Source: Roseiarcus sp963832305 (GTDB taxonomy: Bacteria > Pseudomonadota > Alphaproteobacteria > Rhizobiales > Beijerinckiaceae). From it: a stretch of 64,000 bases of DNA. Positions 1-9,673 of the stretch are shown here, one piece after another (position 1 is the first letter of the stretch; each line of letters begins with the position of its first letter). The position numbers and the translations under genes are program-made. The DNA lies in assembly GCA_963832305.1 (NCBI GenBank), contig CAWHTU010000017.1, positions 1 to 64,000 on the forward strand, written 5' to 3'. The notes beneath the pieces were generated by a model. The model made no database searches. It was not told the origin of the DNA and saw nothing but the letters and a program-made list of their open reading frames with translations.

Positions 1-801
1 CGCAGGCTTAAGACCGACAAGAGCATCATTGCGGATCTGCCCGACAAGACGGAGGTCAAAGCCTTCTGCCATCTGACCCGCAAGCAGGCCGCGCTCTATC
101 AAGCCGCAGTCGGCGAGTTGGAGGAAAACCTGAAGCAATCGGGTGGACGGGATTGCGCGACGGGGGCTGGTGTTGTCCTCGCTGATGCGCCTGAAGCAGA
201 TTTGCAATCATCCTTCGCAATGGCTGGGCGACGGCGTCTATGACGAAAACGACAGCGGGAAATTCGAGCGCCTGCGGGAAATCGGCGAGACCATCGCAAG
301 CCGCCAGGAAAAGCTTTTGGTTTCGCGCAGTTCAAGGAGATCATTCCTTCCCTGGAAAGATTGCTCGCAGCGGCGTTCGGGCGTCCAGGCCTTGCTCTCC
401 ATGGCGACACGCCGATCGCCAAACGCCGTGACCTCGTCAAGACGTTTCAGGAAGACGAGCGCACGCCGTTTTTTGTTCTCTCGATCAAGGCCGGCGGCTC
501 CGGGCTCAATCTGACGAGCGCTTCGCATGTGGTGCATTTCGATCGCTGGTGGAATCCGGCGGTCGAGAGCCAGGCGACCGATCGCGCTTATCGCATGGGC
601 CGAAGGCGCAAGGTGCTCGTTCGACAAATTCGTCTGCCGGGGGACGATCGAGGCGAAGATCGACCTGTTGATAGAATCGAAACGCCACTTGGCGGACGAT
701 TTTCTTGCTGCCGGCGCTGAGATAAATCTCACGGAAATGGATGACCGCGAACTACTGCGGCTTGTCGCGCTCGATCTCAAAGCCGCGATAACGGAAGGGG
801 T
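1..801 (+). pseudogene. SNF2-family helicase C-terminal part, frameshifted
   Basis: This is the C-terminal half of an SNF2/Swi2-type DNA-dependent ATPase, entering from the left edge. The reading moves through several frames. Frame 1 covers about 1-140. Frame 2 then carries a segment with LKQICNHP. The next frame holds helicase motif V (SIKAGGSGLNLT, near 484-519) and motif VI (DRWWNPAVESQATDRAYRMG, near 541-600). Another shift near 615-630 leads into IEAKIDLLIESK and a C-terminal tail ending near 801. At least three indels are needed to join these pieces, so no intact product can be made as read. A SWIM zinc-finger gene follows directly, which is the usual partner of this helicase type. Either both genes are decaying or the sequence here is poor. 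Confidence 0.8.
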
Positions 802-809
802 TCGGCGTC

Positions 810-1500
810 AGCTATTATGGCTTTCGTCCCTACGTGCCAGTCGCCAAACGCCGGGCGATCGCAGCGCGGGAACTGGAAAAGTTGAGAAAGAAGGGCCGTA
901 AGATCTCGCCGGTGGTACTTGAGGGCCGGACGATCGCTCAAACCTTCTGGGGCAAGGCTTGGTGCGAAAATCTTGAACGTTATTCCGACTTCGAGAATTG
1001 CTCGCCGCGCGGCCGAACCTATGTTCGCAATGGCTCAGTCGTCGATCTGCGGATCGAGCGCGGTCAGGTCCGGGCGATGGTGAGCGGGTCGGAACTCTAC
1101 ACGGCCAGGATCGATATCGACACCATCCCAAAGGCGCACTGGGAAGCGATTTGCAGGGACTGCCTGGGCTCCGTCGCCTCGCTGCTGGAATTGCTTCAAG
1201 GAAAGATTTCCAGAAACGTGATGGAGCGGGTGTGCCGAGAGGGGTCACCTTCTTCCGAGCCCCCGTGAGATTAAAATGAGGTGCTCGTGCCCGGACTGGA
1301 CGGACATGTGCAAGCACACGTCTGCAGTCCTCTATGGCGTCGGCGCGCGGCTCGACGCGGAGCCGGACCTCTTGTTCGCGTTGCGCGGCGTCGATCGTTC
1401 GGACCTGGACATCGCGGCGCCGGGAGGAGTTTGCCGATCGGGCAAACCCAAGTCGCCGCGGAACGCACCATTGCTGACGATGATGTCGCTGCGTTGTTCG
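810..1500 (+). pseudogene. SWIM zinc-finger protein, frameshifted
   Basis: The start region reads YYGFRPYVPVAKRR, then a segment with TFWGKAWCENLERY and GRTYVRNGSVVDL, the conserved N-terminal region of bacterial SWIM zinc-finger proteins. An indel near 1230-1270 shifts the reading into the frame that carries the SWIM motif itself, CSCPDWTDMCKH (CxC..CxH, about 1282-1317). A second shift near 1430 puts a tail with ADDDVAALFGIELE in a third frame. Such proteins are usually encoded next to an SNF2 helicase, as here, and are thought to bind DNA or protein. The product is broken as read. The identification is firm for the motifs; the end point is uncertain. Confidence 0.75.
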
Positions 1501-2376
1501 GCATCGAACTTGAGCCCGCACCTTCTCAAGTCCGGCTCCAAAGATCCCGACACGGGGTTGAAATCGGGGATAAGCGGTAGGACTAAGCGAGCCACGCCTT
1601 TCAACCGAGCGCCGGCGCAAGAACCGATCCCGGTCAACAGCAACTCCGCGAGAACCAAGCCGACGCCGACCCGCTCAAAGGATGCGAAAATCTCTCCGGT
1701 TTCGAGCGGTGCGCGACCTCAGACGACCGACGCCAATGCGAACCGCGCTGAAGCCCAAATCGCGCGAGGGAAGACGAGATCAGCGACTTCGGCAATTGGG
1801 TCGCCCAGAAAAGCACGCAAGCAGGACGTTGCGGCAAGTCGCCAAACCGGTTGCGCCGCCATTGGAACCGAAATCCCGTCGTGGCGCTCAAACAATTGCC
1901 GCGAGATGGACGAAGTGGAAAAAGCAGAAGGCCCGCGATTTCTGAGTGTGGGCCCAGTCCCCGATTCCCAAAGAGCGACATTGTCCAACTTGGACCCGAG
2001 CCAAAAGAGAGCGACGCTGCGTTGTGGCGGCGGGCGTCCGTTGACTATGCGGTCAGAGAAAAACTGATGAATTTCGCCAGCGCCGCCACTGAGCATCCGG
2101 CTTTCGCCAGGGAGCTTCCTCGTTTGTCTCCGAAGTGCGACGTATGTTTTCGGCCGACCGAAAGAGACGCCGAGTACCGTGAGACGGACGAGGATGAGTT
2201 CCACTATGAGAGCCCGGCCTGGGCAGCCGAGCGCGTCAGGCAGTTCGCGACGATCAGGGACCTCCTCACCGCGGATACCCCCGGCGCCTCTTGAGCGGCT
2301 CGAGATTCGCATCCCGAGTCGCCTGAGCACCACCAACCCACAGGTGACTCTGCGGGACCTCCATCGCCATCGCACC
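1501..2376. other. Gene-poor, decayed stretch
   Basis: Several overlapping open frames exist on both strands (for example 1851-2294 plus and 1719-2486 minus), but none shows a recognisable domain, a convincing start or a family-like composition. The stretch follows two frameshifted genes and may be the remains of the same locus. I see no RNA gene or insertion-sequence end in it. Confidence 0.4.
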
Positions 2377-4593
2377 TCAGCTCGCGGCGGAAGCAATAGC
2401 TGACGCGCGCGACGCGCCGATGCGAAGCCACTCGTCGAGCTTCGACCAGCGTCGCCGGCCCGATACGTTGCGAACCGCGATCGCAATGGCCTTCTTCTGG
2501 CCGACGAGAACCACGAGCCGCTTGCCGCGCGTGACGCCGGTGTAGAGGAGATTTCGCTGCAGCATTGCGTAGTGCTGGGTGAGGACAGGGATGATCACGG
2601 CGGGATATTCGGAGCCCTGGCTCTTGTGGATGGTGGCGGCATAGGCGGGAACCAGCGTGTCGAGCTCGCCGAAGCCGTAGGTCACCGAGCGCCCGTCGAA
2701 GCTCGCCATGAGTTCGCCCGCCTCGGGATCGACGTCGACGATATAGCCGATGTCGCCGTTGTAGACTTCCTTGTCGTAGTCATTCTCGATCTGCATGACC
2801 TTGTCGCCGGGCGCAAAGGTCCAGCCGAAACGCTCGACCTTGCGTTCGCCGGCGGGGTTCAATGCCGCCTGCAGTTCGATGTTGAGCGAACGCGCGCCAA
2901 CGCCGCCGCGGTTCATCGGACAGAGCACCTGGATGTCGCGGATCGGGTTCAAGCCGAAGCGTTTGGGGATGCGGGTCTTCACCAATTCCAAGATGCGTTG
3001 AACGGCGGTCTCGGGATCTTCGGCTGGTACGAAGTAGAAGTCGCTCTCGCCGGCAGGCGCGCTGAGATCGGGCATCGCGCCCTGATTGATGCGATGGGCG
3101 TTGATGATGATCCGGCTCGCGGCGGCTTGCCGGAACACCTCGGTCAATCGCACTACGGGCACAGCGCCCGAGCCGATGATGTCGGCCAGCACCTGCCCAG
3201 GTCCGACGGAGGGCAGTTGGTCGATATCGCCGACGATCAGCAGCGCCGCGTTATCTGGCGTCGCCTTCATTAGCGCCTGCATCAGCATGACGTCGACCAT
3301 CGAGGCCTCGTCGACCACGAGCAGATCGCAATCGAGGGGATTGTCGGCGTTGCGTTTGAAGCCGCCGCTCTTTGGATCGACCTCCAGGAGACGGTGGATC
3401 GTCTTGGCCTCGACGCCCGTCGCTTCGGTCATGCGCTTGGCCGCGCGGCCCGTGGGGGCGCAAAGCAACAATCGCACGCCTTTGGCTGCGAGAATCTTGA
3501 GGATCGAGTTGACGATCGTCGTCTTGCCGACGCCTGGGCCCCCGGTGATCACGAGCGCCTTCGCCGTCAGCGCCAGGCGGATCGCGGCCTTCTGACTGTC
3601 GGCAAGCTGCAGACCGCTGCGCTTTTCGACCCAGGGCACGGCCTTCTCTTCGTCGATCCATGGCCAGGGCAGCCTGCCGTTCACGATGCGGATCAGCCGA
3701 TCGGCGATCGCTTGCTCCGCCCTGTAGAGGCCCGCCAGGAAGATGCAGGCGGTGTCGCCGACCTTGTCGGCGATCACGGCGCCCTCGGATCGTTCGAGCT
3801 CGAGGGCTGTCAGGATCAGTTCCTTCGGCGCTTCGAGCAATTCTTCGGCGAGCGGGATCAATTGATCCGTCGGCAGTCCGCAATGCCCCTCGTCCATCGC
3901 CTCGGTCAGCGCGTACGATATCCCGGCGCGCAATCGGATCATGGCGGTCTTTTCGATACCGAGCTTCATCGCGATCGCGTCGGCGCTCTTGAAACCGATG
4001 CCTCGAATATCCCGGGCAAGCCGATAGGGGTTCTCGGTCATGACCTGCACGGCGTCCGCGCCGTAGGTCTTGAAGATGCGAACCGCCCGGGCGGTTCCGA
4101 CCCCGTTGCTGTGCAGGAAGACCATGATCTCCCGGACGATCTTCTGCTCGGCCCAGGCGTCCGTGATCCGCTTGGCCCGAACTGCGCCGATGCCCGTCAC
4201 CTCGCGAAGCCGATCGGGCTCGGCCTCGATGACGTCGAAGACCTTCTCCCCGAAGGCCTTGACCATCTTCTTGGCGTAGACGGGCCCGATGCCCCGGATC
4301 ATGCCGGAGCCGAGATATTTCTCGATCCCGTCGATTGAACTCGGCGCCGAGGTCTTGAGAAACCGCGCCTTGAACTGCTGACCGTGGGCGCGATCGTTGA
4401 TCCATTCGCCCGACGCGGTGATCCACTCGCCGGCGGAGATGATCGCGGCATGGCCGACGACGGTCACCAGATCGCGGTGGCCGCGCGCTTTCGCCCGGAG
4501 CACGCAGAAGCCGTTCTCGGCGTTGTGGAAGGTGACCCGCTCGACGAGGCCGGCGAGCACTTCCTGAGTGGATGATTCTGCCGCTAGCCTCAT
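2377..4593 (-). CDS. recD2: RecD2-like ATP-dependent DNA helicase (SF1)
   Basis: This 738-residue protein has the layout of the RecD2/TraA helicase family: an N-terminal OB-like and helix-hairpin-helix region with two GIG motifs, then a superfamily 1 motor. Walker A is GGPGVGKTT (about residues 348-356), Walker B is VVDEASM (about 424-430), and the C-terminal motif ATIHKSQGSEYP lies near residue 655. RecD2 proteins are 5'-3' DNA helicases acting in repair or replication outside RecBCD; the length matches the usual 700-750 residues. It is transcribed alone, and the gene before it ends just upstream on the same strand. A closely related plasmid relaxase-helicase family exists, but no relaxase domain is present here. 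Confidence 0.88.
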   Translation of the reverse strand: MRLAAESSTQEVLAGLVERVTFHNAENGFCVLRAKARGHRDLVTVVGHAAIISAGEWITASGEWINDRAHGQQFKARFLKTSAPSSIDGIEKYLGSGMIRGIGPVYAKKMVKAFGEKVFDVIEAEPDRLREVTGIGAVRAKRITDAWAEQKIVREIMVFLHSNGVGTARAVRIFKTYGADAVQVMTENPYRLARDIRGIGFKSADAIAMKLGIEKTAMIRLRAGISYALTEAMDEGHCGLPTDQLIPLAEELLEAPKELILTALELERSEGAVIADKVGDTACIFLAGLYRAEQAIADRLIRIVNGRLPWPWIDEEKAVPWVEKRSGLQLADSQKAAIRLALTAKALVITGGPGVGKTTIVNSILKILAAKGVRLLLCAPTGRAAKRMTEATGVEAKTIHRLLEVDPKSGGFKRNADNPLDCDLLVVDEASMVDVMLMQALMKATPDNAALLIVGDIDQLPSVGPGQVLADIIGSGAVPVVRLTEVFRQAAASRIIINAHRINQGAMPDLSAPAGESDFYFVPAEDPETAVQRILELVKTRIPKRFGLNPIRDIQVLCPMNRGGVGARSLNIELQAALNPAGERKVERFGWTFAPGDKVMQIENDYDKEVYNGDIGYIVDVDPEAGELMASFDGRSVTYGFGELDTLVPAYAATIHKSQGSEYPAVIIPVLTQHYAMLQRNLLYTGVTRGKRLVVLVGQKKAIAIAVRNVSGRRRWSKLDEWLRIGASRASAIASAAS

Positions 4594-4653
4594 GCGAGTT
4601 ACGGGATCGTCCGCTTTGCTGGTCGGGCTTCTAATCGCTTTCGCGTCCTAGCC

Positions 4654-4935
4654 TCATCGCGAATGACCACCCCATCCGCTCGCGCCCAGAAGCCGCAAAG
4701 CCAGGAGCAACACAATCGCTCCGACTGTGGCGTTGATGACGAGGCCAATGATTCCAGCCCCGAAATGAAGTCCGAGGCGATGCAAGAGCCAGTCACCGAT
4801 GAGCGCCCCGACAATACCGATTGCCGCGTCGCCGACGAGACCGAACCCGTGCCCCTTAACAATCTTGCCCGCCAACCATCCGGCAATGACCCCGACGACC
4901 AAAATGACAAGCAGCCCTTGGTCCGAAAGATGCAT
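4654..4935 (-). CDS. GlsB/YeaQ/YmgE-family membrane protein
   Basis: This is a 93-residue, very hydrophobic protein with about three membrane segments and Gly-rich repeats such as GVIAGWLAGKIVKG and GLVGDAAIGIVGALIG, typical of the transglycosylase-associated (GlsB/YeaQ/YmgE) family. Members are small inner-membrane proteins induced by stress; their biochemical role is unknown. The start at 4935 was chosen because the family begins with one short polar stretch before the first membrane segment; the longer open frame reaching 5211 adds an unrelated Arg/Pro-rich extension. Confidence 0.85.
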   Translation of the reverse strand: MHLSDQGLLVILVVGVIAGWLAGKIVKGHGFGLVGDAAIGIVGALIGDWLLHRLGLHFGAGIIGLVINATVGAIVLLLALRLLGASGWGGHSR

Positions 4936-5478
4936 GCTCTTCCTCTGCCCGGTCGCCCTGATTCGCGACCCAACTGGCGACATTGCTAACAAATTGGGCC
5001 GAAAACAAATCGCCGCCCTAACCTCTGGCGTTCGCTGCCGATCATCGCCGACGCTTTTCCTCAACGGTGCGCGGCGACTCGCGCCCGGCACGGCTGTGGA
5101 CCAAACCGTTTCCAGTTGAAACGATGGCCGTCCGCATCCGCCCCATGATTGAGGGGAAGGAGTGGGCAATGACGTCCAGTGTCGACGATTTAACGCATAC
5201 GAGAACGCCACGGCGAACGACCGGTCTCACAGCAAACGGTCCGGAGTCGACGTTAAGCGGACATAGCGGGTCACGCCACGAACGGCTCAGTTCGGCGGAA
5301 AGCAGACACGAGTTTGATGCGCGGCGTGTTGCAGATCTGCCGCATTCCGATCAGTTGATTTTGAAGTGGGACGGGGCATACATCGTCTGATCGGCGGCGA
5401 TCGGCGTCACCTGTTGGATCGCTGTAGCAGATTCAAAGCCGGCCTGGGGAAAAGGCTGGTCGCACAGGGAGGCGCGCC
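4936..5478. other. Intergenic region, no gene seen
   Basis: This 543-base stretch separates divergent genes. Open frames exist (for example 5067-5390 plus) but have no family resemblance and no good ribosome binding site. Promoters for both flanking genes should lie here, though I cannot place them with confidence. Confidence 0.4.
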
Positions 5479-7881
5479 ATGTTGAGGGCGTTTGTAGCCG
5501 GGCTGGCTCTCGTGGGGTTCGCGCAACAGGCAAGCTCACAGACTTTCTCCGCCGATGAGTTGGCTCGACGCACGATCGAGCGGCGCGCCGTCGAAGCGGT
5601 CATATGGGGCATTCCTGCCGTCAACTACGATCTCATGCGACAGGCAGCGATTCGCCAAGCGAAGGGCGCCGAGAACCAGATCGTCTACTGGTCCCGACTG
5701 CCGAGTTGGAAGAACCAGACGCTCACCCCCAACCCTGACGCCGTCTACCTAATGCCCTTCTTCAACACGCGCGCGGGTCCGATGGTGCTTGAGATTCCCC
5801 CCGCCAGCGACGAAGGATCGATCACCGGCGACATCGACGATGTGTGGCAGCTCCCCCTTGAGGAAGTGGGTCCGGAGGGCGTCGACAAGGGCAAGGGCGT
5901 CAAGCTCCTGATTCTGCCGCCGGGCTATAAGGACAAGGCGCCCAAGGGCTACATCCCGCTTCCCTCCGAAACCTACGGCGATTTCGCCGTGCTGCGCTCC
6001 ATTCTCAGGGGCGAGACTGACGCGGACACCGCCAAAGCGGTCACCTACGGCAAGCGGGTCAAACTCTATCCTCTAGCGCAGGCCGCAAACCCACCCCCAA
6101 CGGTGTTCGTGGATGCGACCGACGTGGTGTTCGATGGCGCTATTCCCTACGATCTCAGTTACTTTCAGTCGCTCGATCACATCGTTCAGACCGAGCCTTG
6201 GCTTGAAAGGGACAAAGCGATGATTGACCAGCTCAAGTCCCTTGGAATTGAGAAGGGCAAGCCGTTCAGTCCCGACCCAAAGACGAAGGAGATGCTCGAA
6301 AGCAGCGCTCGCGAAGCCGACGCCTGGCTCGACGCTCGATTGGAGACGCTCCTTTCGCCTCCGTACTTCGAAGCGACCCAGTGGGCGTTGCCGGCTTCGT
6401 CTCAAGTGGTCAGAGAAGTGGTCGAAGCCATGTCCACCGGCTTCGCGAAACCCGACAGCTATCCCGTTGATGGACGCGGCATCACCTCTTCCATCGCCTT
6501 CATCGGCGTCAAGCATCTGGAGGCCGGACAGCTCTACCTGATGGCTCTTAAGGATAAGGACGGCAAGGCGCTGGATAAGGCCAGCAGCTATCACCTTGCC
6601 GTGCCGCCGAAGGCCCCGGTCACGCAGTACTGGTCGGCGACGACATACGACAGAGCCACCCACGCCTTCATCCGCGGCATGGAGCGATTCAGTCGTTCCT
6701 CCCAGAACCCTGACCTTCAGATCAACTGCGACGGCTCCGTCGATCTCTACTTCGGACCGAGAAATCACGACGGCGAGGAGACGAATTGGATCCCCACAAA
6801 CGGTGAGGGACAATTCGAGGTCCTCTTTCGCTTCTACGGGCCGAAGGAGCCGCTGCTTGAGAAAACCTGGACGCTGCCCGACATCGAAAAGGTCGCCTCC
6901 GCGGGGGAGACGTTCGAACCGACAGTGATTACCTGTCCCGTCACGCCCCAGAACTTTGTTCGCGCCGAAAGCGACCTCAATTTTCGCAACATCGTCAAAG
7001 ACGGCGGCTTCGGCAAGTTCAACCACCGCCGAGAGGTTGCCTCCATCGAAAATCAAACCGTCATCCGGCTCAACCGCGATACGCTCTACTCAGCCGGGGT
7101 GTTTGATCTCGACGCCGGCCCGGTGACTATCAAGCTGCCGGACGCCGGGAAGCGGTTCATGTCGATGCAGGTCATCGACGAGGATGAGTACACGCCCGAG
7201 GTCGATTACGGCGCGGGCAGCCACACGCTAACCAAAGAGAAGATCGGTACACGCTATGTCTTGGTTGCGGTTCGGACCCAGGTCGACCCGAACGGTCCGA
7301 AGGACCTCGAGGCCGTTCACGCCCTTCAGGACGCGATCAAGGTCGATCAGCCGGGCGGGCCGGGCAAGTTCGTGACGCCGCAATGGGATCAGGCGAGCCA
7401 GAGGACGGCGCGCGACGGGCTCCTCATGCTGGCCACGACCTTGCCGGACACCAAGGGAATGTTCGGGCCGAGGGGCGCCGTCGATCCGGTTCGGCATCTG
7501 ATCGGCGCGGCCTCGGCCTGGGGCGGCAATCCGGAGAAGGACGCGCTCTATCTCAACGTCGTTCCGGTCAAAAATGACGGCAATACGGTCTACCGGCTCA
7601 ACGTCAAGGACGTGCCGGTCGACGGCTTCTGGTCGATCAGCGTCTACAACGCCAAGGGCTATTTCGAGCCCAACCCTCAGAACGCCTATACCCTCAACAA
7701 TAGCACCGCGAAGGCAAACGCTGACGGGTCCATCCCAATTCAGTTCGGCGGCTGCGACGGCAATGTTTCGAACTGTCTCCCCATCACTCCGGGCTGGAGC
7801 TATCTGGTGCGGCTCTATCGGCCGCGTCCGGAAATACTCGATGGGACTTGGACCTTTCCGGAGCCGCAACCGGCGAGTTGA
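5479..7881 (+). CDS. Secreted double DUF1254/DUF1214 protein
   Basis: This 800-residue protein begins with a signal peptide (MLRAFVAGLALVGFAQQASS). A DUF1254 domain follows (about 40-170, with ERRAVEAVIWGIPAVNYDLM and NPDAVYLMPFFNT), then a DUF1214 domain (about 340-465, ending GPKEPLLEKTWTLPDIEKV). After residue 485 the pattern repeats: a shorter DUF1254-like part (RLNRDTLYSAGVFDL, about 530-545) and a second DUF1214 (DGFWSISVYNAKGYFEPN, about 712-730). Typical family members have one copy of each and about 350-480 residues, so this looks like an in-frame fusion of two paralogues. These proteins are widespread, exported and of unknown activity. The gene stands alone, with GGAGG upstream of the ATG. 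Confidence 0.85.
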   Translation: MLRAFVAGLALVGFAQQASSQTFSADELARRTIERRAVEAVIWGIPAVNYDLMRQAAIRQAKGAENQIVYWSRLPSWKNQTLTPNPDAVYLMPFFNTRAGPMVLEIPPASDEGSITGDIDDVWQLPLEEVGPEGVDKGKGVKLLILPPGYKDKAPKGYIPLPSETYGDFAVLRSILRGETDADTAKAVTYGKRVKLYPLAQAANPPPTVFVDATDVVFDGAIPYDLSYFQSLDHIVQTEPWLERDKAMIDQLKSLGIEKGKPFSPDPKTKEMLESSAREADAWLDARLETLLSPPYFEATQWALPASSQVVREVVEAMSTGFAKPDSYPVDGRGITSSIAFIGVKHLEAGQLYLMALKDKDGKALDKASSYHLAVPPKAPVTQYWSATTYDRATHAFIRGMERFSRSSQNPDLQINCDGSVDLYFGPRNHDGEETNWIPTNGEGQFEVLFRFYGPKEPLLEKTWTLPDIEKVASAGETFEPTVITCPVTPQNFVRAESDLNFRNIVKDGGFGKFNHRREVASIENQTVIRLNRDTLYSAGVFDLDAGPVTIKLPDAGKRFMSMQVIDEDEYTPEVDYGAGSHTLTKEKIGTRYVLVAVRTQVDPNGPKDLEAVHALQDAIKVDQPGGPGKFVTPQWDQASQRTARDGLLMLATTLPDTKGMFGPRGAVDPVRHLIGAASAWGGNPEKDALYLNVVPVKNDGNTVYRLNVKDVPVDGFWSISVYNAKGYFEPNPQNAYTLNNSTAKANADGSIPIQFGGCDGNVSNCLPITPGWSYLVRLYRPRPEILDGTWTFPEPQPAS

Positions 7882-8077
7882 GATTGGCCGTGCCGCTTTG
7901 GGTCGACTTGACCCGTTCGCCAGGCGGCCGGTGAATGGCTGCTATTTGCGCATTTGAGACATTGGGCGACGTCTCGACTCGTTGCTCGCCGGTGTCATTT
8001 GCTCGGCCGATCGCGCAAGGCCGCCGTCCGCCCTTCCCTGCGAGCACTTGCCGGCGGAATCAAAACGCTGGCAATGG

Positions 8078-8278
8078 TTACGCCGGCCGCGTCGCCTCAT
8101 CACATTTGACGCAGTTCAACTCACTGCCAAGCCGGCTTGCCCGCCCTTCCTCGGTTGTGACCCACGATCGCTCAACAAAGGGCGGAGCGTGGCGGACGTG
8201 CTGTCCGTGACCGCATTCCAGTTCGGCGATCCACTGATCCTCGGCGTCGAGATGGTAGCCGACAATCTTTCGCTTCAT
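8078..8278 (-). CDS. DUF3565 small zinc-binding-like protein
   Basis: This 66-residue protein starts MKRKIVGYHLDAEDQWIAEL. It keeps the DUF3565 signature ELECGHGQHVRHAPPF and a second Cys pair, CVKC, near the C-terminus. The paired Cys/His residues suggest a metal site. The function is unknown. The start at 8278 gives the normal family length; a longer frame upstream adds unrelated residues. Confidence 0.82.
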   Translation of the reverse strand: MKRKIVGYHLDAEDQWIAELECGHGQHVRHAPPFVERSWVTTEEGRASRLGSELNCVKCDEATRPA

Positions 8279-8372
8279 GGCAGCCAACCTAGCAGGCCGC
8301 GCGCTTCTGCCGTGAGCGGCAAAATGAAAACGGCCTGCCGCGGCGAACCGAAGCGGGCGACAGGACAAGTCG

Positions 8373-8666
8373 CTAGTCGACCTTAGCCAGTAACTTTTCC
8401 ATCTCCCCCGCCGTGAAGCCACGCAGGGTCTCGCTGCGAACATTGCCTAGTTCATCCGCGCTCAAGATGAAAGCCGAAGCCGTTTCGTCGTCGGGTGCCT
8501 CGATAATCGTCACGATGTCTTGCGCGCCTTGGGTCCAGATGATCTCCTTGACCGTCGCGCCGTGCTTCTTTGCTCGTTTCCTGTAGGCTTCCGACCGTTT
8601 GACCGTATCCTTGACGTGGTGAATCCCTCTCTCGGTAAACCGGAGAAGCGTGACGTAGACCGGCAT
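8373..8666 (-). CDS. GYD-domain protein
   Basis: This 97-residue protein begins MPVYVTLLRFTERGIHHVKD and contains the GYD-family core (YRKRAKKHGATVKEIIWTQG, then DIVTIIEAPDDETASAF). GYD proteins are small ferredoxin-fold alpha/beta proteins of unknown function, often found near stress genes. The full family length is present. It lies upstream of the DUF3565 gene on the same strand, with a 94-base gap. Confidence 0.85.
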   Translation of the reverse strand: MPVYVTLLRFTERGIHHVKDTVKRSEAYRKRAKKHGATVKEIIWTQGAQDIVTIIEAPDDETASAFILSADELGNVRSETLRGFTAGEMEKLLAKVD

Positions 8667-8998
8667 GGCGTTTTCCTTTTCGCTGCCTCTTCTTGAGGAC
8701 CTGCCATACTAACACGACGCCAACCTGCTACGCATCGTCCGCAGTCGCAGCACAATGAAGCTCGCCTTAGAAGAGTTCTTCCCAGCGTCGATCGCGCCCT
8801 GACCAACGGATGCGCAACCTCATTGAATTGCTTGGCGGGAGCCACCGATTTCGCAAGTGAGTTGCAGCGCGCGCGCGTCGGCTTGCGAACAAAGAACCGA
8901 TTCGGGTCACGGAAACTTCTGAGGCCGCGCGTTAAACCGAGGAGGCAGCGAGGAGCGCCGACAGGATGGCGCGAGGCGCAAGTCAAAGGCGAGGTAGA
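8667..8998. other. Intergenic region, no gene seen
   Basis: This is about 330 bases between divergent genes. No open frame with a family match or good start was found, and no hairpin with a T-run. Confidence 0.4.
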
Positions 8999-9164
8999 AT
9001 GAGCCGAATGACCTCATGCCGAGCATGCGGCCGAATGATCGCTGAACATACCGCATGCCCTCATTGCGGAGCCAGAATTCAACAGCAATTCGCCCCTCGC
9101 CATTGGGGTTGTCGTAATGCTGGTGATCGCGATTTTGTACGTTCTGTCACAACGCTATTGGTGA
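8999..9164 (+). pseudogene. Small zinc-ribbon membrane protein, frameshifted
   Basis: From the ATG at 8999 (or 9008) the reading gives SRMTSCRACGRMIAEHTACP followed by HCGAR: a zinc ribbon with two CxxC pairs. Around 9085-9100 the frame must move by one base to continue as AIGVVVMLVIAILYVLSQRY, a single membrane segment that ends at a stop at 9162-9164. Joined, this makes a ribbon-linker-membrane protein of about 54 residues, a common bacterial design. As read, the first frame runs on without the membrane segment. The cause may be a mutation or a sequence error. Confidence 0.55.
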
Positions 9165-9173
9165 ATCCCGCCC

Positions 9174-9305
9174 CTACGCCAGAAACCCGAGCATCATGGC
9201 CGTGCCAATTCCCGCGACGATCGCCAACGTGAGCGCCGCTGTCATCGCGCCGACGCTCAACAACATTCGCTCCGCGCCGCTCATGCCAGCATTCGGTTGT
9301 TTCAT
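9174..9305 (-). CDS. 43-residue single-pass membrane peptide
   Basis: A short frame begins MKQPNAGMSGAERMLLSVGA and continues as one hydrophobic segment rich in Ala, Ile and Met, ending GFLA. GGAGG lies about 11 bases before the ATG. Its shape recalls the small alphaproteobacterial membrane peptides attached to respiratory complexes, but no family can be named. It ends ten bases from the zinc-ribbon remnant on the other strand. Confidence 0.4.
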   Translation of the reverse strand: MKQPNAGMSGAERMLLSVGAMTAALTLAIVAGIGTAMMLGFLA

Positions 9306-9307
9306 TG

Positions 9308-9673
9308 TCACGCCGCCCTCCGGCTTATCACGGCTCGGGCCGCCCCTTTTCGGGCGACATGATCCCCCTCGGCCGGGGCGAGACGCGGAGCAAGTGTGGG
9401 AAAAGCTCCTTCGGCGTCAATTTGCCCAACCGTCGGCAACCGCCCCGGCTCGACGATCCGCCGAGAAGGGCCAAGCTGCGGCGGATCAAGAACTGGTAAT
9501 CGGAATGCGCCAGTGCTAGGCACCCTGCGCGGTACGACCTCAGGCGATTTATGGCTACCCGACCTAATTCGATCACCGAAAACTGCGATTAAGGCGCCGA
9601 CGAACATCGTGAGGGAAAGGCCGAGGAAAATTTCCCCGCCGACCCATAGGGGTGAGACAAGCATATTGGCCAT
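9308..9673 (-). CDS. Hypothetical membrane protein, C-terminus doubtful
   Basis: The first 45 residues (start MANMLVSPLWVGGEIFLGLS, then TMFVGALIAVFGDRIR) form one convincing membrane segment with a positive inner flank. The remaining 75 residues are rich in Pro, Arg and Ala and look like read-through of non-coding sequence, so a frameshift after about residue 45 is likely. It would be co-oriented with the 43-residue peptide just downstream. No family recognised. Confidence 0.35.
   Translation of the reverse strand: MANMLVSPLWVGGEIFLGLSLTMFVGALIAVFGDRIRSGSHKSPEVVPRRVPSTGAFRLPVLDPPQLGPSRRIVEPGRLPTVGQIDAEGAFPTLAPRLAPAEGDHVARKGAARAVISRRAA

Noticed and set aside
1719..2486. 255-codon minus-strand frame in the decayed left region
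   Set aside because: Arg-rich, no motif, and overlaps the end of recD2.
2572..3273. Plus-strand open frame opposite recD2
   Set aside because: Antisense shadow; no start signal or domain.
3251..4426. Second long minus-strand frame inside the RecD2 gene
   Set aside because: Arg/Asp/Gly-rich translation of the wrong frame of recD2, with no motif.
5067..5390. 107-codon plus-strand frame before the DUF1254 gene
   Set aside because: Low-complexity Arg/Ser/Thr content and no recognisable domain.
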